Positions 7,595 through 15,401 of a DNA stretch of 22,854 nt are shown here, in pieces. The stretch lies in NCBI GenBank assembly GCA_002396205.1, contig DGXB01000090.1, forward strand, positions 1 to 22,854, read 5' to 3'. The notes under the pieces are model-generated. The model ran no database searches and was not told where the DNA came from. It saw only the letters and a list, made by a program, of their open reading frames with translations. The DNA comes from Bacteroidales bacterium UBA4243 (GTDB lineage: Bacteria > Bacteroidota > Bacteroidia > Bacteroidales > F082). Every line of letters starts with the position of its first letter. Position 1 is the first letter of the stretch. The position numbers and the translations under genes are program-made.

Positions 7595-10061
7595 TGGTTT
7601 TTGTTTTCATCACGCTCTTCTTGTACCACGGCCATTTCATCATCTGCCAGAAGGCGAAGGGAAGGAGCGAGTAGGAAATCATTATGGTGGAGGCCATTCC
7701 GATGAGGGTGATGAGACCGATGGAACGGATGGCGGGATGCACGGCAAAGAGCAGCGAACCCGTCACGATGACGAGGATGATGGCCGAGAAGAAGATGGCC
7801 ACCTTGTGCCAGGTGAGCACGTTGCTGTCGCCAGTTCGCGCTTGCTTCAGCAGACCCTCGGTTATGAAGATGCTGTAGTCGACACCCACACCAAAGATGA
7901 AGGTGGAGATGATGATGTTGATGAGGTTGAACTCCAGGCCGAGGATGGCCATGTAGCCTTGCACCATGAACCAGCTGAGCACCATGGGAAGGAAGGCCAA
8001 AAGCGCCGTGATGATGTTGCGGAACGAAACCAGCAGGATCAGCAGGACGAACAGCGAGGAAATCCACACAGCAATATTGAAGTCGTCGTTAATGACCTCG
8101 ACCATGCTCTTGCAGTAATAGAACGGCTCCAAGACGAAGGTCTTGGGATTGGTGATCAACTCATCGGTGACGATGTCCTTGTCGTCGAAGGTCATGGAGA
8201 CGTCGGTGAACACCATGTATTGGTTGTCGGCGTTGCATTCGATGAAGTTGCCCAGAAGGTTTTGCGGCACCACACCGCTTTCGAGCAGCGATGCAGGCTC
8301 GTAGTCGGCATTGAGCAGTTCCTTGAACTCATAGAACATCATCGGGTCGAGGCCGAAGTCATGGGCACCCTTGTCGACCATGCCGATGGCATAGGCTTTG
8401 CGTTCGTCGGTCCAATACTCGTTCCACTTGGCGATGCGTTGCTCTTGGTCCTTTTGGGTGATGAAGAGCTTGGGAATCATGTCGGTATAGGTGTGGACAA
8501 GCCCTTTTTGCTTCAGCGAATCGAGCTTGGTCATCAGCAATTTGTCGGCTTCCAAAGCCTCGTCGATGTCGGTGCTGACGGTGGCGAAATAAAGATGGAA
8601 GAAGCCGTCGTTGTTTTTCGCGTTGAAGAGACCTTCGGCCTCCACTTCGGCGGGTGAGTTGTAGTCGAGGTTGCGCAAGTCGCTGTCGAACTTCACTTTA
8701 GGCGAGAAAATGATGCCGATGGCGACGGTGATTGCGATAAGAGCCAGGAACCAAGGCTTCTTGTCGAAAGGTAGGTTGTTGAGGCGCGAGATGCGACGGA
8801 AGGTCTTGCTGTCGGCATCGGCGTTGCGCCTGGGCAGGAAATGGGGCAGGAAGACCAAGGCGAACAAGGTGCTGCCCAAGAGGGCGAACGAGGCGAACAT
8901 GCCGAAGTCGCGGAGCAGGTCGCTGTCGGTGAAGAGCAGGCTGCAGAAAGCGCCCACCGTGGTGATGCAACCCAAGAACACCGGTGTCGACTCGTCGGTG
9001 AGCAGCTTTTCGGGGTCGCCGACGAAGAAATGGTGGATGAGCACATGCAGGCTGTAGCTGATGGCCACGCCAAGCACGATGGCACCCAATCCGAGAGCCA
9101 TGAGCGACATGCCACCTTTAATCCAATAGATGCAAGCCAACGAGAACACCGTACCATAGAGTATGGGCAACAGCAGTTTCCAGATGAAAGAGAAACTCCT
9201 GAAACACAATCCCATGAGGACAAGTATCAGGATGAGAGAGATGCCAACGGTCACCACAAGGTCGGAGCGGATGCGACCGGCATTCGACACGCTGCCGATG
9301 GGGTCACCGTGGGCATGGACTTTCACGTCGGGATGCAAGGTTTCAAACTCTTTTTGTGCCTTCGAGAGCATCTTTGAGAAATTGGTTGAGGCCCAAGAGT
9401 CGAGCGACTTGAATGCGGGTGCCAGATAGGCGAGGGCTACAGTGCTGTCGGGGCAGAAGAGGTAGCCGTCGATGATGTTGAAGCTGCCCATGGCGCCTTC
9501 TATGGCATCGCCGAGCACGGGGCCGCGCAGGTTGAGCGGGTCGTAGGCGATGGCTTGGGTGATGTCGCCCGTTTCGTCTTCCAGCATCTGGTTGTAGTTG
9601 ACCCACATCTGCTTCTCAATGGCTTCAGGTTCCAAAGCCTTGTCGAAGTCGTGGTAGGCCGAAGTGTCGATGAAGGAGGGGATATGTCCCAAGACGAACT
9701 CCAAGGCATTGATGCCCATTTCGGGTTCGATCTTGTATAAGACATTGGAAATGAAGTGGGTAGTTGAGTCTTTTTCAAACAATAGGTCGACAAATTCATC
9801 GGTGCGTTCGCTCAACACCTCTGGCGAAAGCGGCTCGTCGGCAGAAGTCACCTGGATGTAGATTTTGTCTTTCAACTCGATGGAGCTGAAGGCCAACTGG
9901 CTCTCCACACTCGATTCAGGCAGCAGCTTGGTGATGTCCTCTTCGAAGTGGAGTTTCAGTCCAAAAAAGAGAAACACGACCGCCGAAACAATCATCAACA
10001 CATACATCAGCGGTTTGTGATGGCTGAAATATCGGTAAATTGGTACAAATATTCTGTGCAT
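7581..10061 (-). CDS. MMPL/RND-family lipid exporter
   Basis: An 826-aa inner-membrane protein with the duplicated RND layout: TM1 near 17-37, a periplasmic domain starting HFEEDITKLLPESS, a membrane block around 265-420, a second TM helix just after (IAITVAIGIIFS) with a second periplasmic domain, and a C-terminal membrane block around 660-810 with the GVGVDYSIFITEGLL motif. The first membrane block has the matching LGVAISYSLHVLIHHF segment. MMPL-type RND proteins move lipids or lipid-like molecules using the proton gradient, usually as dedicated exporters for the neighbouring biosynthetic genes. It is the first gene of the minus-strand operon and overlaps the fatty acid kinase gene by 14 bp. 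With the LolA-like carrier at the operon's end it likely delivers the product to the outer membrane. The transported molecule is inferred. Confidence 0.9.
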   Translation of the reverse strand: MHRIFVPIYRYFSHHKPLMYVLMIVSAVVFLFFGLKLHFEEDITKLLPESSVESQLAFSSIELKDKIYIQVTSADEPLSPEVLSERTDEFVDLLFEKDSTTHFISNVLYKIEPEMGINALEFVLGHIPSFIDTSAYHDFDKALEPEAIEKQMWVNYNQMLEDETGDITQAIAYDPLNLRGPVLGDAIEGAMGSFNIIDGYLFCPDSTVALAYLAPAFKSLDSWASTNFSKMLSKAQKEFETLHPDVKVHAHGDPIGSVSNAGRIRSDLVVTVGISLILILVLMGLCFRSFSFIWKLLLPILYGTVFSLACIYWIKGGMSLMALGLGAIVLGVAISYSLHVLIHHFFVGDPEKLLTDESTPVFLGCITTVGAFCSLLFTDSDLLRDFGMFASFALLGSTLFALVFLPHFLPRRNADADSKTFRRISRLNNLPFDKKPWFLALIAITVAIGIIFSPKVKFDSDLRNLDYNSPAEVEAEGLFNAKNNDGFFHLYFATVSTDIDEALEADKLLMTKLDSLKQKGLVHTYTDMIPKLFITQKDQEQRIAKWNEYWTDERKAYAIGMVDKGAHDFGLDPMMFYEFKELLNADYEPASLLESGVVPQNLLGNFIECNADNQYMVFTDVSMTFDDKDIVTDELITNPKTFVLEPFYYCKSMVEVINDDFNIAVWISSLFVLLILLVSFRNIITALLAFLPMVLSWFMVQGYMAILGLEFNLINIIISTFIFGVGVDYSIFITEGLLKQARTGDSNVLTWHKVAIFFSAIILVIVTGSLLFAVHPAIRSIGLITLIGMASTIMISYSLLPFAFWQMMKWPWYKKSVMKTKTNAKN

Positions 10062-10142
10062 TAATATTCTGATTTATAATTGTTTAAAAAAACAATCGGT
10101 CTTGTTTCGCCATTCGCGAACCAAGCCGAAAAATTGAAGCTG

Positions 10143-10150
10143 CAAAATTA
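10143..10150 (-). promoter_or_regulatory. Candidate -7 box for the MMPL-led lipid operon
   Basis: Read on the minus strand this is TAATTTTG, a match to the Bacteroidota sigma-70 -7 consensus TAnnTTTG, about 80 bp before the MMPL start. I see no well-spaced TTTG -33 element. It lies within the 12-bp word GTAATTTTGCAG, which occurs inverted at 10221-10232 in front of the SDR gene, so both divergent genes may share promoter or operator sequence. Confidence 0.45.
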
Positions 10151-10221
10151 CGATTTTTTTCCTTTGCATTGGCGCAAAAAAGAAAAATAGTCCTTTCTGT
10201 CGGAGTGTTACAAAATGTCAG

Positions 10222-10229
10222 TAATTTTG
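10222..10229 (+). promoter_or_regulatory. Candidate -7 box for the SDR gene
   Basis: TAATTTTG matches the Bacteroidota -7 consensus TAnnTTTG and lies 14 bp before the chosen ATG at 10244, giving a very short leader. A strong -33 TTTG is not evident at the usual distance. The 12-bp word containing it is the exact inverse of the one upstream of the MMPL operon. Confidence 0.5.
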
Positions 10230-10243
10230 CAGAAATATTAGCT

Positions 10244-11080
10244 ATGGAAAACGGAAAAGTCATACTGATTACGGGTGCCAGCAGTGGCATCGGCTATGAT
10301 GCGGCTGGGATGTTGGCAAAGCAAGGCCATCGCGTATATGCTGCCGCTCGCAGGGTGGAAAAAATGGAGCCTTTGAAAGGCTTTGGGGCACAGGTCATCA
10401 AGATGGACGTCACCGACGAGGAATCGATGCAGCGTGGCGTTGAAGCCGTCATTGAAGCCGAGGGGCGTATTGATGTGTTGGTCAACAATGCGGGCTATGG
10501 GTTCTTTGGCGCCATCGAGACCGTGCCGATGGAGGAGGCACGGAGGCAGTTGGAAGTCAACGTGTTCGGTTTGGCACGGCTGACGCAATTAGTGCTTCCC
10601 CACATGCGAAAGCAGGGGAGTGGACGCATCGTCAACACTTCGTCCATTGCGGGCAAGATGGTGTTCTACATGGGCGGTTGGTACAATGTGACGAAATACT
10701 CGGTGGAGGCCTTCAGCGATGCCTTGCGCATGGAGATGAAGCCTTTCGGCATCGACGTGGTGATGATTGAGCCTGGCGCCATCAAGACCGATTGGGGCAT
10801 CATCGCCGCCAAACATTTGAAGGAATCGGCGGCTGGCACGGCCTATGAAGCGGCTGGCACGCAATGGGCGCATAACATGGATTGGTTCTACAGAACGAAT
10901 ATGCTTTCGTCGCCCAATGTCATCGCCAAAGCCATCTGCAAGGCCGTCAACAGCCGTCATCCCAGAGTGCGTTATTGCCGTGGGCGTTTTTCAGTCATCG
11001 GTAGGCTCGGCCATGCCGTCATGCCCGCCCGCTGGTGGGATGCCATCATGCGGCAGGGAGGGAAGATAAAAGTGAAATAG
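10244..11080 (+). CDS. Short-chain dehydrogenase/reductase (classical SDR)
   Basis: A 278-aa classical SDR. It has the cofactor motif TGASSGIG (10-17), Asp in MDVTD, NNAG (81-84), Asn106 in NVFG, and the catalytic set Ser134, Tyr147 and Lys151 (YNVTK). An Arg-rich AARR after the second strand suggests NADP(H). The start at 10244 is chosen because the Rossmann fold begins within five residues, and a longer frame from 10169 reads through promoter sequence. It is transcribed divergently from the lipid operon and converges with phzF, 11 bp away. The substrate is unknown. A keto-reductase for a lipid intermediate made by the neighbouring operon (for example a 3-keto long-chain base) is possible but is only a guess from position. 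Confidence 0.9.
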   Translation: MENGKVILITGASSGIGYDAAGMLAKQGHRVYAAARRVEKMEPLKGFGAQVIKMDVTDEESMQRGVEAVIEAEGRIDVLVNNAGYGFFGAIETVPMEEARRQLEVNVFGLARLTQLVLPHMRKQGSGRIVNTSSIAGKMVFYMGGWYNVTKYSVEAFSDALRMEMKPFGIDVVMIEPGAIKTDWGIIAAKHLKESAAGTAYEAAGTQWAHNMDWFYRTNMLSSPNVIAKAICKAVNSRHPRVRYCRGRFSVIGRLGHAVMPARWWDAIMRQGGKIKVK

Positions 11081-11091
11081 TCGCAATCCGG

Positions 11092-11928
11092 TCAGACCAG
11101 CAGATTACCTTCAGCCACAATGGCCGCCGTGCCACCAACGAAGATGTTGCCGTCGGCTTGAATCCTCGTGGCGACCACCGAAGGCCGTCCCATGGCTTCG
11201 CCTTGGAGGAAGGCGCATTCCGCCTCTTGGCCTAAGCATCCGTTTTGCTGCAAATAATAGGTCAAGGCCGCGTTGGCGGTGCCTGTGGCCGACTCCTCGG
11301 GCACACCGTAGAGCGGGCCGAAATCGCGGACGTGTGCAGTGTAGCCGTCGTTGCCGAAAGCGAAAACGTGAAAACTGACCGCGTTGTAGCGTCTTGTTAT
11401 CTCGGTGATGGCCTCCATGTCGGGTTTCATGGCTTGCAAGGTGGCTATATCGTTGACTTGAATCATGAAATCGGGCAAGCCTGTATAAGTGATTTGCACT
11501 GGCAGGGTGGGTGTGTACCCATTGATACCCAATGCTTTATAGATTTCATCAATATCTTCTACGGTTTCCACGATACGGGGCTGGGCCATTTGCATCATCA
11601 CCCGCTCTCCAGTCTCGATGACGAGGTCGCCGGCCAAGGTGTGGCAGAGGCAACGGCCCGAAGCCAAACCTTTGCGATGCAACAAGAAGAAAGAGGCGAT
11701 GGTGGCGTGGCCGCAAAGCTCCACTTCGGCCTTGGGGGTGAAATAGCGGATGGTGAACTCTGTGGCAGAGTGCCTGCGGATGAATGCCGTTTCGGAATAA
11801 CGCAGCTCAGCCGCTATCTTCAGCATGAGGTCTTCGTTAGGGAAGGTGTCGCCATCGAGGAGCGCCACACCTGCCGGATTGCCACCAAAGAGTTGGTCTG
11901 TGAAGGCATCAACAATATAGTATCTCAT
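11092..11928 (-). CDS. PhzF family isomerase/epimerase-like protein
   Basis: A 278-aa PhzF/DapF-fold protein. It keeps FGGNPAGV (14-21), the catalytic Glu46 in SETAF, the EVELCGHATIAS block (around 68-79) and the second-domain GVPEESATGTANAAL motif. Family members are cofactor-free isomerases. PhzF itself acts in phenazine synthesis, but no other phenazine gene is present, so this is one of the many PhzF-like proteins of unknown substrate. Its ATG overlaps the TGA of the thioesterase gene upstream (ATGA), so the two are co-translated. Its 3' end faces the SDR gene with an 11-bp gap and no visible terminator. Confidence 0.9.
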   Translation of the reverse strand: MRYYIVDAFTDQLFGGNPAGVALLDGDTFPNEDLMLKIAAELRYSETAFIRRHSATEFTIRYFTPKAEVELCGHATIASFFLLHRKGLASGRCLCHTLAGDLVIETGERVMMQMAQPRIVETVEDIDEIYKALGINGYTPTLPVQITYTGLPDFMIQVNDIATLQAMKPDMEAITEITRRYNAVSFHVFAFGNDGYTAHVRDFGPLYGVPEESATGTANAALTYYLQQNGCLGQEAECAFLQGEAMGRPSVVATRIQADGNIFVGGTAAIVAEGNLLV

Positions 11929-12353
11929 TGTTTTCCAGTTTGTTGGTTGTTGGTTTCATTTTGGGCACAAATAGCTGCATAAAGACCTGGCAAGCGTTTC
12001 GAGATGGCCACGATGTGCCCGTTTTCGGTAAAGCAATGTAGGCTCTTGCCGGTGCAAACGACTTTATCGTCATGGCGCATCTCATACAAGAATTCAAACT
12101 TCACTTCGGAAAACTTGCCGATGCAGACGTTCACGTCAATGATGTCCTTGAAGGTGGTGGGGTGCTTGTAGTTGCATTCGATGGAGATGACGGGCGAGAC
12201 AACGCCTTCGGCCTCAATCTTGTCGAAGCCGTAGCCCAATTGGTCGAGATAGTCGACGCGGGCTTCCTCCATGATGCGGACGTAGTTGGAATGGTGCGTG
12301 ATGCCCATCCGGTCGCATTCGTAATATTTCACTTCGTGATGGTAGGTGTTCAT
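11925..12353 (-). CDS. YbgC/FadM-type acyl-CoA thioesterase (hotdog fold)
   Basis: A 142-aa single-domain hotdog thioesterase of the 4HBT family. The catalytic signature is YYECDRMGITHHSNYVRIMEEAR, with Asp14 and the His pair near 20-21. The rest (SIECNYKHPTTFKDIIDVNV, SLHCFTENGHIVAISKRLP) matches the fold. I start it at the ATG at 12353, since the family always begins within about 15 residues of the catalytic Asp, and the longer open frame to 13214 is the shadow of ccsA. It hydrolyses acyl-CoA or acyl-ACP thioesters. It may serve the nearby lipid genes, but it is in a different operon, coupled to phzF, so this is uncertain. Confidence 0.9.
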   Translation of the reverse strand: MNTYHHEVKYYECDRMGITHHSNYVRIMEEARVDYLDQLGYGFDKIEAEGVVSPVISIECNYKHPTTFKDIIDVNVCIGKFSEVKFEFLYEMRHDDKVVCTGKSLHCFTENGHIVAISKRLPGLYAAICAQNETNNQQTGKQ

Positions 12354-12371
12354 TTCGCTTGAAAATTTCGG

Positions 12372-12379
12372 CAAAAATA
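12372..12379 (-). promoter_or_regulatory. Candidate -7 box for the thioesterase-phzF pair
   Basis: On the minus strand this reads TATTTTTG, matching TAnnTTTG, 18 bp before the thioesterase ATG, in the 65-bp AT-rich gap after ccsA. No clear -33 element is seen at the normal spacing, so transcription from ccsA by read-through is an alternative. Confidence 0.4.
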
Positions 12380-12418
12380 CATACAATTTGGCTATGATTG
12401 GTGCCGACCTCAATAATT

Positions 12419-14677
12419 TCAATTGTACGCATGGATTCCACCCAAAATCAAATTCACGCCGAAATAAGTGATGATGACGCTGAGGAAGGCCACGATGCTG
12501 TAGACGTGGAAGAACATCGGCTTGCGGAACGAGAGCAGCACGTTGTGGAACAGCGGCATGGCATAGATTAATAAGGTGATGAGCGCCCACACTTCCTTCG
12601 GGTCCCACGACCAATAGTTGCCCCACGAGATGTTGGCCCACACCGCACCGATGAAGATGCCGGCGGCGAGCAAGCTGACGGCAGGATAGAGCATGATGCG
12701 GCTGATGGTTTGCAGACGTTCGAGATAGGAGATGTTGGTCGGCTGCGTGAGACGCACGACGACCGCGCTGATGCCGTTGAGCATGATGAAGAACAACAGC
12801 GCGTAGGCAATCATGATGACCGTCACATGGAGGCTGAGCAGCGGCGACGTGAGCACGGGCATCAGGTGGGTGACAGGCGGATTGGCGCCGCCCATCATCT
12901 GCACCAGCAGCACGAAGCCGCTCGTCAGCAGGCCGACGGGCAGGGCCATTTCGTATTTGCGCACCGTGCAGAGCGTGATGACGCAGATGGCCAAGGCCAT
13001 CAGGTTCATCGAGTCGAAGCCGCCAGCCATGGGGACATGGCCACCTGCAATCCAACGCAGGATAAATAGCAGAGCCAGGAAGATGCAAAGCCCTGTCATC
13101 CAAGCCAATCCTGCGATGCGAACAGGTTTGTAGAGTGGCTTTTTCTTGCCCAAGCAAACCATCGCGCAGGCGAAGCAAACCAAACCCAAGGTGATGCTCA
13201 CCATGGCGAGCCACTTGCCCGTGCTGAGGCGGTTGTAGAGTCGCTCGGCGCGGTATTGGGTAGCGGTCTGGAGTACGCCGGCGGCGTTTTTCTCTTGGTA
13301 GATTTTCGTCTTCTCGAACACTTCATCCAAGGCCTTGAAGTCTTTTTTCACCACGTATTCCTGGCAGAGGCTGAGTTGCTTTCGGATGAAGAGGTATTCG
13401 TCTTCGGGGAGGTCGAGGGGCAGCTTGTCGCTTTGCGAGTACCAGCTGATGTTTTGCAGGCTGTCGGCATGGGGGAAAAGCTTCAGCAGCTTGCCGTTGT
13501 TGAGCATGGTGATGAGTTGGTATTTCTCGTCGGCGGCGCTGAATTTCTTGCGTTTGGGGTCGCCCATCGGCAGGGCCTTGATGGTGTCGGTGAGCTTGTT
13601 GTCGCCCGTCGGGGTGAGGAAGTCGGTCATGCGGGCATATTTCCCTTCGATGCCGAGTTGCTGCTGCACGAAGCCGCCCTTGATTTTCATCATGGGTTCG
13701 TCTTTCCAGTCGTCGAAGTAGAAAATCCAGCCGCTGAACACTTGTTCGGGCGTGAGGCCATGATAGCGGGCGTTGCCGCAGAGCTTGGTGGTGAAGTCCT
13801 TGGCCAAGGTCTGCAAGGGGCACACGCGGCCTTTGTACATCACATACATCCGCCCCATCTTGTCGGCGCTTTCCTTGGGCAAGGTGCGCGGCGCGTTGGC
13901 AGCGGAAGAAGAGGCTATGCCACCAAATGTTAGCAAGACCAATAAGACGGCCGTTTTGCCCGAAGCCTTTCGCAGCAACATGCGGAACTCGCCGTTTTTG
14001 TCGACGAAGGCGAGGATGACGGCCAAAAGGAGCAGAATGTAGCCCGCGTAGGTCACGGCGATGCCCCAAGGGTCGTGGGCGACGCTGAGCACGGAGTTGC
14101 CCTCGTCGTCGTAGTCGCTTTGGTAGAAGCGGTAGCCTTTGTGCTTCAGGATGTTGTTCATCGAGATTTTGGCATCTTCTGTTGCGCCTTCATCGTTGAT
14201 TTGGAGGTAACTAACAAAGTCCATGGGCGAGCGGGTGCCCGGGTAGGTCTCAATCTCGAAGCGGTCGATGGTGAGGCTGAAGGGCAGGGTGTGTTCCTTG
14301 CTGTTGCCGTGCTTTTCGACGGTGAATTGCGAGGTGGCCACTTCGGGTTTCAGGGTCATCTCGCCGTGCTGTCCCGTGAGCATGGTGAGCAGGGCGCCGA
14401 GCAGGATGCAGGCTACGGCGAGGAACAGGGTGATCCCCGTTAAGGTCGTTGAGCCTGTCGAAACGCCGTCTTGGGATTGTGGAAGATGCTTTCGGTTAAA
14501 CGTAATAATCGCTGCGATGATGCCGAAGCCTGCCCAAAGCGCGATGAACCACCAGGCGCTATAGATATGCGTCAGGGCATATTCGTTGCCGTGCAGTTTC
14601 TCGACGACTGTGCCAGCGGCGAGGGTGACAATGAGGATGATCATCAGTATGGAAGTGAGATGTCGGAAATTTTTCAT
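12419..14677 (-). CDS. ccsA: Fused CcsB-CcsA (ResB-ResC) cytochrome c maturation protein
   Basis: A 752-aa membrane protein of the system II cytochrome c maturation pathway, which exports heme and attaches it to CxxCH sites in the periplasm. The N-terminal ResB/CcsB part has helices at about 8-26 and 38-60, a periplasmic section with GYRFYQSDYDDEGNSV, and a further helix. A long soluble insertion lies at about 290-500. The C-terminal CcsA part carries several helices and the heme-handling WGNYWSWDPKEVW signature (about 685-697). The start at 14677 gives a proper first membrane helix; an earlier in-frame ATG at 14761 reads through a terminator hairpin. Residues 71-80 are encoded by a dispersed repeat word (14448-14465). 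The di-heme protein at 16703-18301 is an obvious candidate client. Confidence 0.92.
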   Translation of the reverse strand: MKNFRHLTSILMIILIVTLAAGTVVEKLHGNEYALTHIYSAWWFIALWAGFGIIAAIITFNRKHLPQSQDGVSTGSTTLTGITLFLAVACILLGALLTMLTGQHGEMTLKPEVATSQFTVEKHGNSKEHTLPFSLTIDRFEIETYPGTRSPMDFVSYLQINDEGATEDAKISMNNILKHKGYRFYQSDYDDEGNSVLSVAHDPWGIAVTYAGYILLLLAVILAFVDKNGEFRMLLRKASGKTAVLLVLLTFGGIASSSAANAPRTLPKESADKMGRMYVMYKGRVCPLQTLAKDFTTKLCGNARYHGLTPEQVFSGWIFYFDDWKDEPMMKIKGGFVQQQLGIEGKYARMTDFLTPTGDNKLTDTIKALPMGDPKRKKFSAADEKYQLITMLNNGKLLKLFPHADSLQNISWYSQSDKLPLDLPEDEYLFIRKQLSLCQEYVVKKDFKALDEVFEKTKIYQEKNAAGVLQTATQYRAERLYNRLSTGKWLAMVSITLGLVCFACAMVCLGKKKPLYKPVRIAGLAWMTGLCIFLALLFILRWIAGGHVPMAGGFDSMNLMALAICVITLCTVRKYEMALPVGLLTSGFVLLVQMMGGANPPVTHLMPVLTSPLLSLHVTVIMIAYALLFFIMLNGISAVVVRLTQPTNISYLERLQTISRIMLYPAVSLLAAGIFIGAVWANISWGNYWSWDPKEVWALITLLIYAMPLFHNVLLSFRKPMFFHVYSIVAFLSVIITYFGVNLILGGIHAYN
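14448..14465. repeat. Dispersed repeat word inside ccsA
   Basis: GTTGAGCCTGTCGAAACG is one form of a repeat whose second form occurs in the pseudogene at 15521-15554 (GTTGAGCCGGTTCCTGAGCATGTCGAAGG, given in part). Here it is in frame and codes for about residues 71-78 (GVSTGSTT, read on the minus strand) in the loop between two membrane helices of the CcsB part, a place where extra residues should be tolerated. Confidence 0.5.
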
Positions 14678-14731
14678 TGTTTTTGCGGTTTGCGGAATTA
14701 GGCTGCAAATATGCGAATTTTCTACAAATGT

Positions 14732-14757
14732 AAAAATCCCCAAATTCGGGGATTTTT
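14732..14757. terminator. Bidirectional intrinsic terminator
   Basis: AAAAATCCCC (14732-14741), loop AAATTC, GGGGATTTTT (14748-14757): a perfect 10-bp stem with A-tract and T-tract on the two sides, so it can work in both directions. It lies between the 3' end of the pseudogene and the start of ccsA, both on the minus strand, and would separate them. Confidence 0.85.
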
Positions 14758-14796
14758 GCATGGTTTATTCCTTATTATTGAGGGGTGGTCTGCCGT

Positions 14797-14808
14797 AGGT
14801 CGCGACCT
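14797..14808. repeat. Small palindrome AGGTCGCGACCT
   Basis: A perfect 12-bp palindrome preceded by GCCGT and followed by GAG. Its layout (TAG + palindrome) resembles the TAGAGACG... and TAGGGACGC... palindromes at 16618-16681 and 14959-14980, so it may belong to the same broad group of dispersed elements. Confidence 0.4.
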
Positions 14809-14815
14809 GAGATTT

Positions 14816-14856
14816 CTGGATTGCTTCGTCGTTCCTCCTCGCAATGACGCGAAGCG
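14816..14856. repeat. Dispersed repeat (TTGCTTCG...CGCAATGACG type)
   Basis: This copy reads CTGGATTGCTTCGTCG, then GTTCCTCCTCGCAATGACGC, then GAAGCG. Closely similar copies lie at 15352-15401, inside the pseudogene, and as an inverted pair at 19542-19635. The three places make this a clear interspersed repeat family within 5 kb. Confidence 0.75.
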
Positions 14857-14958
14857 AGTCGTAAATCATTCAATTACGATTTTCTGCATCTTCACATCGT
14901 CGCCGTTGATGAGGCGGAGGACGTAAACGCCTGGCATCATCCCGCTGGTGGAAATGAC

Positions 14959-14977
14959 GGACGCATTCGATGCGTCC
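14959..14977. repeat. In-frame palindromic element A (GGACGCAT/ATGCGTCC)
   Basis: GGACGCAT (14959-14966) and ATGCGTCC (14970-14977) form a perfect 8-bp stem, followed by CTACAAACG. On the minus strand it encodes the CRDASNASV stretch, inserted in the sorting domain between its VIV strand and the STSGMMPGVY motif. The layout (TTTGTAGGGACGC...) parallels the pair at 16613-16681. Confidence 0.65.
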
Positions 14978-15079
14978 CTACAAACGATGACGTGCCCCGT
15001 CACGTCCACCACCTGCAACGTTCCCTCGCCGTCGACGATGATGTTGCCATTGCTGATGTAAGCGAAGGGCTCATTGTCG

Positions 15080-15101
15080 CCATTTGCGTCCTCGCAAATG
15101 G
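15080..15101. repeat. In-frame palindromic element B (CCATTTGCG/CGCAAATGG)
   Basis: CCATTTGCG (15080-15088), loop TCCT, CGCAAATGG (15093-15101): a perfect 9-bp stem inside the pseudogene reading frame, coding on the minus strand for ICEDANG, a short acidic patch before DNEPFAY. Confidence 0.55.
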
Positions 15102-15190
15102 AAAACACCAAGCGGAACCGCGAGGCATAGTCGGTGGTCTTGGCGGTGAAGGTGTAGGAAGCGGTCTGAGGGTTGTTTGAATCCCCCTGG

Positions 15191-15208
15191 CCCCCTTTGT
15201 AAAGGGGG
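15191..15208. repeat. In-frame palindromic element C (CCCCCTTT/AAAGGGGG)
   Basis: CCCCCTTT (15191-15198), loop GT, AAAGGGGG (15201-15208): a perfect 8-bp stem, flanked by AATCCCCCTGG and AAGCC. On the minus strand it encodes FPLYKGGQGDS between the LTPAG and NNPQTASYTF segments, a stretch that looks foreign to the surrounding beta-rich sequence. Confidence 0.6.
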
Positions 15209-15351
15209 AAGCCTGCCGGGGTCAAGACGTCGACATCGTTGCCAGTCAGGTTGTCAATCAGGTGCAGATAATCCAATTCCATGTTCTCAAGGCTGAACGA
15301 TAGGGTATAGGTGCCGTTTTCTTCGGCCTTGAAATTGACGGGGATTTCAGT

Positions 15352-15401
15352 CTGGATTGCTTCCTGCTTCGTTCCTCGCAGTGACGGCCTCGCAATGACG
15401 G
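15352..15401. repeat. In-frame copy of the TTGCTTCG...CGCAATGACG repeat (element D)
   Basis: CTGGATTGCTTCCTGCTTCG followed by TTCCTCGCAGTGACGG and CCTCGCAATGACGG; a variant, with a partial duplication, of the repeats at 14816-14856 and 19542-19635. On the minus strand it encodes SLRGTKQEAIQ, a basic, non-beta stretch set between VIAR and IPVNFKAEENG. Confidence 0.75.

Noticed and set aside
7254..8657. 467-codon plus-strand open frame opposite fakA and the MMPL gene
   Set aside because: Antisense shadow produced by high GC and codon bias; composition (His, Asp, Glu, Val rich) and lack of motifs argue against a gene.
1..10061. Complete aryl-polyene or flexirubin gene cluster
   Set aside because: The synthetase, two ACPs, LolA-like protein and MMPL exporter fit, but no ketosynthase, dehydratase, ammonia-lyase or glycosyl/acyltransferase typical of those clusters is in the window, while FakA, FakB and PlsX are not usual members. 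Genes upstream of base 1 could change this.
11092..11928. Phenazine biosynthesis
   Set aside because: Only a PhzF-family protein is present; the family is widespread and no other phz gene is nearby.
12354..13214. Long N-terminal extension of the thioesterase frame
   Set aside because: The extension is the out-of-frame reading of ccsA. Hotdog thioesterases start about 14 residues before the catalytic Asp, matching the ATG at 12353.
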